From UBA2357 sp041916775 (GTDB lineage: Bacteria; Pseudomonadota; Gammaproteobacteria; Burkholderiales; Rhodocyclaceae), in contig JAYRYZ010000022.1 of assembly GCA_041916775.1 (NCBI GenBank), positions 24,396-88,395 of the forward strand: a stretch of 64,000 bases of DNA. The letters run 5' to 3'. The position numbers were made by a program, and so were the translations under genes. A model generated the notes under the pieces. The model had not been told where the DNA came from and made no database searches. It worked only from the letters and a program-made list of their open reading frames with translations. The first letter of the stretch is position 1. Each line of letters opens with the position of its first letter. Below are positions 34,733 to 44,028 of this stretch, piece by piece.

Positions 34733-35350
34733 TCAGCGATGGTGCTCATCCGCCTCTTCCCAGCCGGTGATCATCGCCTTGATATGGGCGAACACGGTAT
34801 GGCCGGTCGTCGTCAGATAGACGTGAATGAAGAAGAACGCAGTGATCATGAACGCGCCGACGGTATGGGCGATCGCAACCCCTTCGAGGCTGAGATACTG
34901 GTCGATGCCGAGGCTGCCCCAGTTGCCGTAGAAGAGATAGAGCAGCCCCGACCCCCAGATCAACGGCGAGATGAACGCAAGCAGTGCGAGGTAGGCAAGG
35001 CGCTGCAACGGGTTGTGCTTCTGCACCACCGTCTTGCGGAACGGGTGTGGCGAGTTGGTGAAGATACCGATGGTGTAGTAATGCACCATGGCCATCACGT
35101 TCTTCAGCGACGGCAGGTACTGACGCCACTCGCCGGTGGTGAATTGCCAGAAGATCGTGAACGCCCACAACACGAGCAGCGTCCATGCGGCCAGGGTATG
35201 CACCTCTACGGCCTGTCGGAACCCGAGCAGGTCGTAGCTGCCATGCACCTCGAAGCCGGTGATCATCATGACGATGATGAGCAGGGCCTGGGACCAGTGC
35301 CAGAAGCGCTCGTAGCGCTTGTAGATGTAGATGCGTGCGGCGCTGCTCAT
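34733..35350 (-). CDS. Membrane cytochrome b partner of octaheme cytochrome
   Basis: A 205-residue four-helix diheme cytochrome b (formate dehydrogenase gamma/NiFe-hydrogenase type). Candidate heme histidines sit in RFWHWSQALL near residue 16, EVHTLAAWTLL near 50, and AHTVGAFMITAFFFIHVYL near 165-180. It would pass electrons between the quinone pool and the periplasmic octaheme cytochrome encoded just upstream. Its start overlaps that gene's stop by four bases (ATGA). Confidence 0.88.
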   Translation of the reverse strand: MSSAARIYIYKRYERFWHWSQALLIIVMMITGFEVHGSYDLLGFRQAVEVHTLAAWTLLVLWAFTIFWQFTTGEWRQYLPSLKNVMAMVHYYTIGIFTNSPHPFRKTVVQKHNPLQRLAYLALLAFISPLIWGSGLLYLFYGNWGSLGIDQYLSLEGVAIAHTVGAFMITAFFFIHVYLTTTGHTVFAHIKAMITGWEEADEHHR

Positions 35351-36996
35351 TGTGCGTTCTCCTTGCGGCGGGTGAGGATGCGGATGAGGCCGTGCAACAC
35401 GCCCGCACCGATGGAACCGGCGATGGCGAGACCGCCGAAGAGATCGACCCAGTTGTTGTGATCGCGCCCCGGGATATAGACCCCCTCTATGGACGCCAAC
35501 CTGCCGTCTGCCGCGCGGGTATGGCATTCCGCGCAAGGTACGGCATCCTCCTTGGGCGCCACCATGTGGGTGATGAACCAGTTCATGCGCGTCTCGATGA
35601 AGTCGTACTTGCCGCTGTAGGGCAGCCCGGCGTACTCCATGCCGGCCTTGATCGCCTTGTCGTAGTCGTAGTGCTTCCAGAACGCGGTGTCGTCGTCGCC
35701 GAACACGTGATTGACCACCAGGGTGTTGTTCACCGGGTCATAGGCCTGCTTGCCGTGCATGACCTTGAACGGCCAGATGCGGGCATTCGGATCGCTGGCG
35801 CTGCCCTCGATGCGGTTGAGCTCGAGAACGCCGTCGTCACCGATGTACCGATCCAGCTTGTCAACGATGGAGACCTGCTCGACGGTGCCGTTGTACCACT
35901 TGTACTCGGGACGTACGTTCTCGCCGTACTTGAAGTCGCCCTTGGCGGCGGAGTACGCGAGATGACCGTGATCATCCTTGATGAACAGCGGCTTGCCCTC
36001 GGGATCCATCCTGCCGGCGGTGGACCAATCCCACAGCATCTTGGTGGCAACCCCACCGCGCGCGAACTCGGGGATATGGCAGGTCTGGCACGCCACCTTG
36101 CCGGCGTGATGGTTGAGCCTGGCTTCCTTGTGAGGCGCGACATCGTGGCAGGATTCGCAGGTCGCCCGGTTATGATCATCGTCGGGCAGATCGAAGCCGT
36201 GCGTGTCCTTGGGGTTGACCGCATAGCGGCTGCCCGAGGGTTGGTGCGCGTTGAAGGTGTGGCAATCCGAACAGACCATGTTGGCTCCATCCTTGGCCAT
36301 GTGCACATCGAGCTCGCGCGGCGGACTCTTCAGCGAGGAGTCGAGGTCGCCGTGCTTGACCGCATCGCCTCCACCACCGCTGAAGTGACAGCTGCCGCAG
36401 TTGGCGCGACCCGACTGGCCGACATGCTGGGCGATGGTCGTGAGATCGGGAGCCTTGAACGACTTCTTTCCAGGTGGCCCCTCCAGCGGCTCCGCCTCAC
36501 GATCTGCATAGAGCGGATGCCCGGCATCGGTCGAGAACTTCCTGTAGGTGCCGGTGGTGTCATGGCACGCGAGGCAGTCGATGTTCTCCTCCGCGCTGAA
36601 GTCGAAGCTCTTGTCCGTCCAACCGTAGCCCGCATGGCAGCTGGTGCAGCGGCGCTCGTTCGAAAGCGGCGAACCGCAGAAGTTGTTGGCCGCCCATTTC
36701 TTGCCGAGCGTCTTGCCGGTGGTCGTGCTGGTCGCCTCCCAGGTCCAGTGGATGCTGTTCATGACCTGGTGCCCTGCGGTGTTGTGACAGGACAGGCAAG
36801 CCCTGGTGACTTCCGGACCGCTCATGAACGGCCCCTTCAGGGCTTCGAGCTTGCTGTGGTCGGTGGTGGGCGTGCTGCTTCGGTAGGTGTTGCTGGCAGC
36901 GCTGTGTGCGGGTGTCGCGGGTTTGTCCACGGCGCCTGCCGTGGCAACGAGGGCGAGCAGACTCCACGCAAGGAGCCTGCGAACAAGCGGAATCAT
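35347..36996 (-). CDS. Octaheme tetrathionate reductase-family c-type cytochrome
   Basis: A 549-residue periplasmic multiheme cytochrome with a signal peptide (ending ATAGAVD) and a C-terminal hydrophobic helix near residues 520-540. Eight heme motifs are visible in order: CLSCH, CTSCH, CLACH, CGSCH, CSDCH, CESCH, CQTCH and CAECH. The family includes Shewanella OTR, which reduces tetrathionate and, less well, nitrite and hydroxylamine in vitro; the physiological substrate is uncertain. The start at 36996 is chosen because GGAGACAGG precedes it; the ATG at 37011 lacks a site. Confidence 0.9.
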   Translation of the reverse strand: MIPLVRRLLAWSLLALVATAGAVDKPATPAHSAASNTYRSSTPTTDHSKLEALKGPFMSGPEVTRACLSCHNTAGHQVMNSIHWTWEATSTTTGKTLGKKWAANNFCGSPLSNERRCTSCHAGYGWTDKSFDFSAEENIDCLACHDTTGTYRKFSTDAGHPLYADREAEPLEGPPGKKSFKAPDLTTIAQHVGQSGRANCGSCHFSGGGGDAVKHGDLDSSLKSPPRELDVHMAKDGANMVCSDCHTFNAHQPSGSRYAVNPKDTHGFDLPDDDHNRATCESCHDVAPHKEARLNHHAGKVACQTCHIPEFARGGVATKMLWDWSTAGRMDPEGKPLFIKDDHGHLAYSAAKGDFKYGENVRPEYKWYNGTVEQVSIVDKLDRYIGDDGVLELNRIEGSASDPNARIWPFKVMHGKQAYDPVNNTLVVNHVFGDDDTAFWKHYDYDKAIKAGMEYAGLPYSGKYDFIETRMNWFITHMVAPKEDAVPCAECHTRAADGRLASIEGVYIPGRDHNNWVDLFGGLAIAGSIGAGVLHGLIRILTRRKENAQ

Positions 36997-37343
36997 CCTG
37001 TCTCCAGTCATCGGATTCCGGAACGAGCGACCCCCTCAAGTCACGCTCCGGACGCCAAGCCCCCAGTTACAGAATCATTCTAATATAAGAATATATTGAC
37101 ACTGATATAAATTTCTTCGCGCCAATCGAACATCCGGATCCGACAACCCTGCGTGGATATTCAGTGCTTGCGCAGCGCCGTTCTGGCGTCCTCCGGCTCA
37201 GCGCCTGTGAATCAATCTGCTGCGCGAGCCGATTGCTGCGTTGCTCACTCGCTCACGCCTCGCCAATCCATCCGATATGTCTCGTCGTTCGCTCGCTCGC
37301 GCCTTGCACTCGGCTCTGTTCGCGACGATTTCTTCACAAGCTC
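36997..37343. other. 347-base gap: promoter of the octaheme gene, remainder unexplained
   Basis: The first 130 bases include an AT-rich core at about 37075-37115, in contrast to the GC-rich flanks, and probably hold the octaheme operon promoter. TTGAC-ACTG-ATATA at 37096-37109 is a weak FNR-box-like match. From 37140 to the Kef gene stop the sequence is rich in GCTCGCTC-type runs with no recognisable gene. Confidence 0.4.
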
Positions 37344-39113
37344 TCAGGCCTGCTGCGCCTTTGCCGCGTTACCGAGGATCAGCGCACGGCCCGCGAACAA
37401 GCCGCCGGCCAACTCGAGATCGAAACGCTCCGCGTCACGCCGTCGGACTTCGGCGAGGACGGCGTCGGCCTCGTCCGCGCTGGCACCGGTCGCCAGGATG
37501 GCCTCGCGGCCGAGTTGCATGGCGGACTCGAAGGTCTCGCGCACCAGGAAATCCGCCCCCTTGGCCGTCAGCTCGATCGCATGCTCGCGATCGAAGGCGC
37601 GTACCAGCACCCGCGCCTGGGGACATTCCGCCTTAGCGATCTCGACGATGCGCGTCGCCGCAGCCCTGTCGTCGATGCACACGAGGATCGCGCAGGCCGA
37701 ATGCGCCCCTGCCGCATGCAGGACGTCGGCGCGTCCGCCGTCACCGTAGTAGACCTTGAACCCGTAGGCCTGCGCGTCGCGGATGACCTGCGTGTCGTGA
37801 TCGATGATGGTGAGCGAGGCACCGCGCGCGATCACCCCCTGGCTGGCGATCTGGCCGACACGGCCGAAGCCGATGACCAACACGCTGGCGGTGCGTTCGT
37901 GGACGGCCTCGACCCCTTCCAGGGATGCGCTGCCGGGCTTGACGAAACGCGCGTGAACCAGCACCGCCAGTGGTGTCAGGGCCATCGACAGCACGACGAT
38001 CGCGGTCATGTTGGCATTCACGACCGGGTCGATGACGCGCGCGCCGAGCGCAGCCGCGAACAGCACGAAGGCGAACTCGCCGCCCTGCGCCATCAGCACC
38101 GCACGGTCCAGCGCCTCGGCGTGGCTACTGTGGGCGAGCCGCGCCACGACGTAGATGCACAGCGCCTTGACGCACATCATCGCCACCACCCCGGAGACGA
38201 TCAACGGCCAGTTGCCGGCGACCGCGCCGAGGTCGAGCGACATGCCGACACCGAGAAAGAAGAGGCCCAGCAGCAGCCCGCGGAACGGCTCGATATCGGC
38301 CTCGAGCTGATGGCGGAAGGTGGACTCCGACAGCAACACCCCTGCCAGGAAGGCGCCCATCGCCATCGACAGACCACCCAGCTGCATCAGCAGCGCCGAG
38401 CCGAGCACCACCAGCAGCGCCGCCGCCGTCATCACTTCGCGCGCTTTCGCGTTCGCCAGAACGCGGAACAGGGGGTTCAGCAGCCAGACGCCGGCGGCGA
38501 CCAGCGCTGCCAGCGCTGCAAGCCCCAGCACGACCGCCTCCCAACGCGACGCGGTGGCCAGCTCCGCGCCACCTGCAGACAGCTCCTGCGGAGCCATGAA
38601 GGCCACCAGGGCCAGCAGGGGCACGATGAGAAGATCCTCGAACAGCAGGATGGACACCATCCGCTGCCCGCGCGGCGCCGCCAGATCGCCGCGCTCGCCG
38701 AGAATCTGCATCACCACCGCAGTGGAGGTCAGCACGAAACCCATCGCGCTCACGAAGGAGACCGCCCAGGAGAAACCGAACGCCACCCCCACCAGCGTGA
38801 GCAGGAAACCGCACACCACCGCCTGCAGACTCCCCAGCCCGAAGATCTGGCGGCGCAGGCTCCACAGGTGGGACGGCCGCATCTCCAGCCCGATCACGAA
38901 CAGGAACATCACCACACCGAGCTCTGCCGTGTGCAGGATCGCCTGCGGATCGGTGAACAGCGCCAACCCGAAAGGCCCTATCGCAAGACCCGCCGCGAGG
39001 TAGCCGAGCACCGCACCGAGTCCGATGCGCTTGAAGAGCGGCACCGCCACCACCGCCGCACCGAGCAGGGTCACGACCCGCAGCAGATCGCCCGCGCCAC
39101 CTTCGACAGCCAT
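37344..39113 (-). CDS. KefB/KefC-type cation:proton antiporter
   Basis: A 589-residue CPA2 antiporter. About 12 helices cover residues 1-390 (landmarks VLGYLAAGLAIGPFGL, LFVIGLEMRP, AMGAFLAGVLLSES, FFLGVGMSLD and LMAQGGEFAFVLF). A cytoplasmic TrkA-N/RCK Rossmann domain follows (VLVIGFGRVGQIAS near 415). Kef systems release potassium in exchange for protons and are held shut by glutathione in enteric bacteria. The start at 39113 lies 26 bases after a small membrane protein gene on the same strand. Confidence 0.92.
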   Translation of the reverse strand: MAVEGGAGDLLRVVTLLGAAVVAVPLFKRIGLGAVLGYLAAGLAIGPFGLALFTDPQAILHTAELGVVMFLFVIGLEMRPSHLWSLRRQIFGLGSLQAVVCGFLLTLVGVAFGFSWAVSFVSAMGFVLTSTAVVMQILGERGDLAAPRGQRMVSILLFEDLLIVPLLALVAFMAPQELSAGGAELATASRWEAVVLGLAALAALVAAGVWLLNPLFRVLANAKAREVMTAAALLVVLGSALLMQLGGLSMAMGAFLAGVLLSESTFRHQLEADIEPFRGLLLGLFFLGVGMSLDLGAVAGNWPLIVSGVVAMMCVKALCIYVVARLAHSSHAEALDRAVLMAQGGEFAFVLFAAALGARVIDPVVNANMTAIVVLSMALTPLAVLVHARFVKPGSASLEGVEAVHERTASVLVIGFGRVGQIASQGVIARGASLTIIDHDTQVIRDAQAYGFKVYYGDGGRADVLHAAGAHSACAILVCIDDRAAATRIVEIAKAECPQARVLVRAFDREHAIELTAKGADFLVRETFESAMQLGREAILATGASADEADAVLAEVRRRDAERFDLELAGGLFAGRALILGNAAKAQQA

Positions 39114-39139
39114 ATCGTACGCTCCCGTCGCCCGCGCGC

Positions 39140-39388
39140 TCAGCGGCGCAGCCACCACCACAGCGCCCAGGCCGCCGCGGTGGGCACGCCGTACAGCACG
39201 ATGTGGATGGGCAGCTCCTGCGCGAAGGTATAGCCGTGCGACAGGCCGATGCGCAGATTCCACGCCGCCGCAACGAACCACAGGCCGCTGAACGCCACGG
39301 CCGCCAGGGTGCGCTGCGGCGCGGGCGCGAGGCGCAGGACCAGGAAGGCCAGCACCAGGCCGGCAACAACGATGACGAGGGTACGCAT
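39140..39388 (-). CDS. Small membrane protein of unknown function
   Basis: An 82-residue protein with two to three hydrophobic helices (residues 3-20, 29-44 and 62-78) and an ending rich in tryptophan. No family recognised. It lies 26 bases upstream of the Kef-type antiporter on the same strand, so they are probably co-transcribed; it might assist it, but this is only position. Confidence 0.6.
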   Translation of the reverse strand: MRTLVIVVAGLVLAFLVLRLAPAPQRTLAAVAFSGLWFVAAAWNLRIGLSHGYTFAQELPIHIVLYGVPTAAAWALWWWLRR

Positions 39389-39578
39389 GCCGGCCGCTCC
39401 AGGCTGTAGGGTGAGGGAGCTACATGCGCGCAGACAGGCCTTGATCCCCGAATCGGGGCGCGCCTTGTAGAGGCCCCGATTCTAGCGACGAAGCCGGAAC
39501 ACGCCGGGCGGCCTTCGATAAATCTCGTCAAATCTGCGCGCAAGCGGGTCCGGCAGCGGAATCGGCACGCGCCAGGAT

Positions 39579-40823
39579 TCACTCCGCGTCGGCAGGCGCG
39601 GGCATGAAACGGCGGAAATCCTCGCTCACCGGCGCGTTCTCGAGGCTGCGCTGGGTGAAGAGGTGGCGGCCGTCGCAGACGAAGCCGAGCTCGTCCCATG
39701 GCAGGCCGTTCAGAGCGTCGCGAAACCCTGCGGGGCGGACGTCCTCGCGCAGCGGAAACACTGCCAGCACCGCGCCGTCGTAGTGCCTGCAGGGGTGCGT
39801 GAAGAAGGGCCTGGCGGCGCGCGTCTTGCCGTTCACATACACGCGCGGGCGGTCCGACTGGTAGTAGCCACGGCCCCATTGCCACCAGTTGCTCTCGTCG
39901 AAGGGGCGGATACGGCGTGCGATCAGGCGGTCGTGATGGGGCAGCAGCGCCGGCGGTGGCGGCAGCCCGGGTTCGCACCAGATCATGCGCCGCGTCTGGC
40001 CGCTGCTCGCGGTGGAGGAGCAGACGAAGTCGCGGTTGCCATGCACCGCGTCGGCGTAGATCTCGTCCAGCCCGGACACCGCGCCCACCTTGACGAAGGC
40101 CACGTCCGACAGGCGCAGCGGATAGTCGCCGCGGGTGAACATCAGGTGCCCGGCAAGCTCCACCAACTGGCGGGTTTCCCAACGCGGGTTCGCGAGCACC
40201 TCGTCGGCGCGGTCGGCCACGCCGATCTCGGCGTAGCGCAGGCTGCGAGCGCGACAGCCCTTCTCGAAGCGCCAGATCAGGCAGTTCGGCATTGCGCCCT
40301 CGAACACTCGCGCGTCGCCGAGCTCGATCGCATCGGTGATGCTGCCCTGCTCCATCATCAGCCGGTTGAGTGCGACTGCCGAGGTGGCCTTGAGGAAGTC
40401 GCGCGGCGTGATGAAGATCAGCTCCCCGCCCGGCGCAAGGTGGCGCAGACACTTCTCGATGAAGAAGAGGTAGAGGTTGGAGCGCGCATCGAAGCGCTCC
40501 AGCGGCAACAGCCCACGCGTGGACGGCGGGATGTCCTGGAAGCGCACGTAGGGCGGATTGCCGATGATGGTGTCGAAGCGTTCGCGCTCGGAGTAGGCGA
40601 AGAAGTCCATGTTCAGCACACCCGGCCGGCAGTGCGCCGCATCGAGCTCGATACCGACCGCGTCCGGCAGATGGGCGAGGAAGGCACCGTCACCGCAGGA
40701 GGGCTCGAGCACACGCCCATGATTGCGCCGCAGCGCGAGCATCGCGCGCACCACCGGCTCGGGGGTGAACACCTGGCCGAGCGAGGCGACATCGAGAAAG
40801 CGGAAGTTCAACTGATCCTGCAA
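39579..40823 (-). CDS. Solitary N6-adenine DNA methyltransferase-like protein (NPPY)
   Basis: A 414-residue SAM-dependent methyltransferase. It has the GQVFTPEPVVRAMLA opening near residue 15, the SAM site LEPSCGDGAFL, and the catalytic IIGNPPYVRFQ at about residues 80-90, followed by a target-recognition-like C-terminal half. This is the gamma/N12 class arrangement of Eco57I-type or type I modification subunits. No restriction or specificity gene is adjacent, so it is solitary or orphan. The start is taken as a TTG at 40823 because GGAG lies 7 bases upstream and homology begins at once; ATG starts upstream would run into the divergent M48 gene. Confidence 0.82.
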   Translation of the reverse strand: MQDQLNFRFLDVASLGQVFTPEPVVRAMLALRRNHGRVLEPSCGDGAFLAHLPDAVGIELDAAHCRPGVLNMDFFAYSERERFDTIIGNPPYVRFQDIPPSTRGLLPLERFDARSNLYLFFIEKCLRHLAPGGELIFITPRDFLKATSAVALNRLMMEQGSITDAIELGDARVFEGAMPNCLIWRFEKGCRARSLRYAEIGVADRADEVLANPRWETRQLVELAGHLMFTRGDYPLRLSDVAFVKVGAVSGLDEIYADAVHGNRDFVCSSTASSGQTRRMIWCEPGLPPPPALLPHHDRLIARRIRPFDESNWWQWGRGYYQSDRPRVYVNGKTRAARPFFTHPCRHYDGAVLAVFPLREDVRPAGFRDALNGLPWDELGFVCDGRHLFTQRSLENAPVSEDFRRFMPAPADAE

Positions 40824-40977
40824 CTTGGCACTCCGGGTTGGCAATCCGCCAGGGCGGGAGCGGAAGTTTAATCCAGACCACGAGCGGTTTTGCCGCGAGA
40901 CGTAACAATCCGCGCGGTTGCGCCGCGACCGGCGTGCGGGATAATCGGCATCCAACGCCTGACCGGGAGAATGAACG

Positions 40978-42315
40978 ATGAACCTCTTCGACAACCTCGC
41001 CAGCCAGCTCGAACGCAACCGCGTCACCCGCCGACAGGCCCTGTGGCTGCTGGGCGCGGGTGGGGCCGGCGTACTCACCGGATGCGCGGTCTCGCCAGTG
41101 AGCGGCGAACGCATCCTGGTCGGCATGTCCGAGGCGCAGGAGCGCAGCATCGACGCCGAGGTTTCACCGCACCAGTTCTCGCGCGACCTCGGCCCGATTC
41201 AGGACGTAGCCGCCAACCGCTACGTCGCGTCGGTCGGCCAGGCCCTGCACATGCGCAGCCACCGCCCGACCATGCCCTACTCCTACCGGGTGCTGAACGC
41301 CAACTACGTCAACGCCTACACCTTCCCTGGCGGCGCAATGGGCGTCACCCGCGGCATCATGACCGAGCTCCAGAACGAGGCCGAGCTCGCCGCCTTGCTC
41401 GGCCACGAGATCGCCCATGTGAACGCCCGCCATGCCGCCCAGCGCCAGGGCCAGACCCTGGTCGCGCAAGCTGCGCTGGTGGGTCTCAACATCGCCGCAT
41501 CGGATGCAAGCTGGGGCGGACTGGCCGCCGTCGGCGGTCAGATCGGCGCAAGCGCGTTGCTGTCGGGATACTCGCGAGACAACGAACGTGAGGCCGACGC
41601 GCTCGGGCAGGACTACATGGTGCGCGCCGGCTACCCGGCGAGCGGCATGACCGCACTGCACCAGATCCTGGTCGACGAACAACGCAGCGCCCCGAGCCTG
41701 CTCGAAACCATGTTCTCGTCCCACCCGATGAGCGCGGAGCGGCGCGACACCGCCCGGCGTCTCGCGGAATCGCGCCATGCGGCGAGCCTCTCGGCGAACC
41801 CGGGGCGCGAGCGCTTCATGGACCACACCGCAGGGCTGCGCCGCATCAAGCCCACCATCGATGCCTGCAAGGCGGGCGAGACGGCGATGGCGAAGAAGGA
41901 CCTCGGCAACGCCTCCGGCCGTTTCCGCGAGGCGCTCCGCCTCAGCCCGCAGGACTACGCCGCCAACATCCGCATGGCCCAGTGCCTGCAGGCACAAGGC
42001 CAGGAGCGCGAGGCGCTGCGCTATGCCGAGGCGGCCCGCACGATCTACCCCGAGGAAGCCCAGGCCCACAAGCTCGGCGGCGTGCTGGCACTGAGCCTGC
42101 GCGACCCCGGCGCGGCCTATGCGGCGTTCGACCGCTTTGACCGTGCCCTGCCGGGCGACCCGGGCGTGGTGTTCCTGAAGGGCGTGGCGGCCGAGGGCAT
42201 GGGCGACCGGCAGCGCGCTGCGCAGCACTACGCCGGCTACCTGCGCACCACGCAGCAGGGTGACGCCGCGCAGTTCGCCCAGACCCGCCTCAAGAGCTGG
42301 GGGATGTTGCGTTAA
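40978..42315 (+). CDS. Periplasmic M48 metalloprotease with TPR region, lipoprotein
   Basis: A 445-residue protein. The signal has a twin-arginine-like pair (RRQALWLLGAGGAGVL) followed by a lipobox cysteine near residue 38. The peptidase domain has HEIAHVNARHAAQR near residue 142 (HExxH zinc site) and the third ligand in READALGQDYM. The C-terminal part, from about 300, is TPR-like. BepA/LoiP-type relatives check outer-membrane protein assembly. Divergent from the methyltransferase. Confidence 0.92.
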   Translation: MNLFDNLASQLERNRVTRRQALWLLGAGGAGVLTGCAVSPVSGERILVGMSEAQERSIDAEVSPHQFSRDLGPIQDVAANRYVASVGQALHMRSHRPTMPYSYRVLNANYVNAYTFPGGAMGVTRGIMTELQNEAELAALLGHEIAHVNARHAAQRQGQTLVAQAALVGLNIAASDASWGGLAAVGGQIGASALLSGYSRDNEREADALGQDYMVRAGYPASGMTALHQILVDEQRSAPSLLETMFSSHPMSAERRDTARRLAESRHAASLSANPGRERFMDHTAGLRRIKPTIDACKAGETAMAKKDLGNASGRFREALRLSPQDYAANIRMAQCLQAQGQEREALRYAEAARTIYPEEAQAHKLGGVLALSLRDPGAAYAAFDRFDRALPGDPGVVFLKGVAAEGMGDRQRAAQHYAGYLRTTQQGDAAQFAQTRLKSWGMLR

Positions 42316-42378
42316 CCGGGCGTTGCGTCGGCATTACGCGCCACGAGAACTTTGCCGCGCATCGACAATCCGAACCGC

Positions 42379-43350
42379 ATGGCGACGACCTCCATGCCGG
42401 ATTTCATGCCCGACTCCATGCTCGACTCCGCGCCCGAACCCCCACCTCGGCGGTTGGCAATGCTGCTTGCGGCAGCCATGCTTGCGCTCGTTCTCAGCGG
42501 TTGCGGTGTGCGACTCGCCTACAACAACCTCGACAGACTCATCCCCTGGTACCTGTCCGACTACGTGACGCTGGAGGACGAACAGCGGGCGCGGCTGGAC
42601 GAGGCACTCGCAACCCACCTGCCGTGGCACTGCAGCACCCAGCTACCGTTGTACATCGACTGGCTGGAGCGCGCACATGCGCTCACCGCACGCCCCGGCG
42701 CCGGGGCCGGCGCCCTGCAGGCCCTCGCCGACGAGGCCGAAGCGCATGTGCGCGGGCTGGCTGCGACGCTCGCACCGGATCTCGCCGAACTCCTCGCGAG
42801 CCTCGACGAGCATCAGGTCAGGACCCTGCTCGACGCCTTCGCCGAAAAGATCGCGGACGATCGCAAGACCTACCTCGGGCCCACACCGGAGCGGCGCGTC
42901 AAGGAGCGTATCGCCCGCATGGAGAAGCGCCTGGTGAAGTGGCTGGGCCCGCTCGACAAGGAACAGAAGGCGGCACTCGCGCGCTGGTCCGATGCGCTTG
43001 AACCGGTGACGGAGGGGTGGCTCGCTCAACGCGAAGCGTGGCGCCAGCGCCTGGGCGAGGCTTTGCGCACGCGGGCCTCGGGTGACAGCTTCGTGCAGGC
43101 CGTGACCCTGCTGCTCACCGAACCCGACCGCCACTGGCCAGCGGAGCATCGCCTCAAGCTCGAGCACAACCGTGCGCGCACCTTCCAGATGCTCGCCGAG
43201 GTACACGCACAGGCCACCTCGCGCCAGCTCGCACATCTCGGCGAGGAGATCGCGTCATTGTCCGGACAGTTCACCGCCGTTACCTGCAGCGCCCCCGGCC
43301 CCACGCTGGCCGCAACCGACCGGACAGCGGATGCCGCTGTGAGTCAATAG
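42379..43350 (+). CDS. DUF6279-family lipoprotein
   Basis: A protein of about 323 residues with an internal hydrophobic stretch and lipobox (LALVLSGCG). It then shows VRLAYNNLDRLIPWYLSDYVTL, characteristic of the DUF6279 family; the rest is alpha-helical and charged. Function unknown. The start is uncertain: ATG codons at 42379, 42394 and 42418 all precede the signal, none with a good ribosome binding site. Confidence 0.8.
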   Translation: MATTSMPDFMPDSMLDSAPEPPPRRLAMLLAAAMLALVLSGCGVRLAYNNLDRLIPWYLSDYVTLEDEQRARLDEALATHLPWHCSTQLPLYIDWLERAHALTARPGAGAGALQALADEAEAHVRGLAATLAPDLAELLASLDEHQVRTLLDAFAEKIADDRKTYLGPTPERRVKERIARMEKRLVKWLGPLDKEQKAALARWSDALEPVTEGWLAQREAWRQRLGEALRTRASGDSFVQAVTLLLTEPDRHWPAEHRLKLEHNRARTFQMLAEVHAQATSRQLAHLGEEIASLSGQFTAVTCSAPGPTLAATDRTADAAVSQ

Positions 43351-43383
43351 CCAAGATATATCGCTTTGATTCGGTCAATTGAT
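43347..43383 (+). promoter_or_regulatory. Candidate OxyR site upstream of ahpC
   Basis: The region reads ATAG-N7-ATAT-N7-ATTC-N7-TGAT. This has the exact 7-base spacing of the OxyR consensus ATAG-N7-CTAT-N7-ATAG-N7-CTAT, with 11 of 16 positions matching. It lies 68-104 bases before the ahpC start and overlaps the stop of the preceding gene. Position and spacing suit peroxide induction of ahpC; the match is imperfect. Confidence 0.4.
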
Positions 43384-43450
43384 TTTTGGCAATGCAGCAA
43401 ATGCTCTAACATTCGTTCTGCGTTTCAACCAACCCATAGGACGAATATCA

Positions 43451-44017
43451 ATGAGCTCCCTGATCAACACCAAGATCAAGCCCTTCAAGGCCACCGCGTT
43501 CCACAACGGCAAGTTCGTTCCGGTTAGCGACGAAAACCTGATCGGCAAGTGGTCGGTGGTGTTCTTCTACCCGGCCGACTTCACCTTCGTGTGCCCCACC
43601 GAACTGGGCGACCTGGCTGATCTGTACCCCGAGTTCCAGAAGCTGGGCGTCGAGTGCTACTCGGTGTCCACCGACACCCACTTCACCCACAAGGCCTGGC
43701 ACGACGCGTCGGACACGATCAAGAAGATCAACTACCCGATGATCGGCGACCCGACCGGCACCATCACCCGCAACTTCGACGTGATGATCGAGGAAGAGGG
43801 CCTGGCACTGCGCGGCACCTTCGTGATCAACCCGGAAGGCGAGATCAAGGTTGCCGAGATCCACGACCTGGGCATCGGCCGCGACGCCAAGGAGCTGCTG
43901 CGCAAGGTGCAGGCAGCCCAGTACGTCGCCTCGCACCCGGGCGAAGTCTGCCCCGCCAAGTGGACCCCGGGCGAAGCCACCCTCGCCCCGTCGCTGGACC
44001 TGGTCGGCAAGATCTGA
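43451..44017 (+). CDS. ahpC: Alkyl hydroperoxide reductase, peroxiredoxin subunit
   Basis: A 188-residue typical 2-Cys peroxiredoxin. The peroxidatic cysteine is in FTFVCPTEL near residue 47 and the resolving cysteine in GEVCPAKW near 166. It reduces hydrogen peroxide and organic peroxides, recycled by AhpF encoded 219 bases downstream. The start at 43451 (MSSLINTK) matches the family. Confidence 0.97.
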   Translation: MSSLINTKIKPFKATAFHNGKFVPVSDENLIGKWSVVFFYPADFTFVCPTELGDLADLYPEFQKLGVECYSVSTDTHFTHKAWHDASDTIKKINYPMIGDPTGTITRNFDVMIEEEGLALRGTFVINPEGEIKVAEIHDLGIGRDAKELLRKVQAAQYVASHPGEVCPAKWTPGEATLAPSLDLVGKI

Positions 44018-44028
44018 CCACCTCCACA

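Noticed and set aside
37096..37110. FNR box upstream of the octaheme operon
   Set aside because: TTGAC-ACTG-ATATA matches only one half-site well; too weak to call as a separate feature.
37140..37340. GCTCGCTC-rich stretch as a possible small RNA or REP element
   Set aside because: No stable symmetric stem, repeat copy elsewhere in the window, or promoter could be supported.
37164..39233. Long plus-strand frame of 689 codons opposite the Kef antiporter
   Set aside because: Composition is rich in Arg, His and Gln as expected for antisense of a GC-rich gene; no domain is visible, and the minus-strand frame is a clear antiporter.
38125..40452. Minus-strand frame of 775 codons spanning the antiporter, small membrane protein and methyltransferase
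   Set aside because: It is out of frame with all three real genes on the same strand and contains no family motif.
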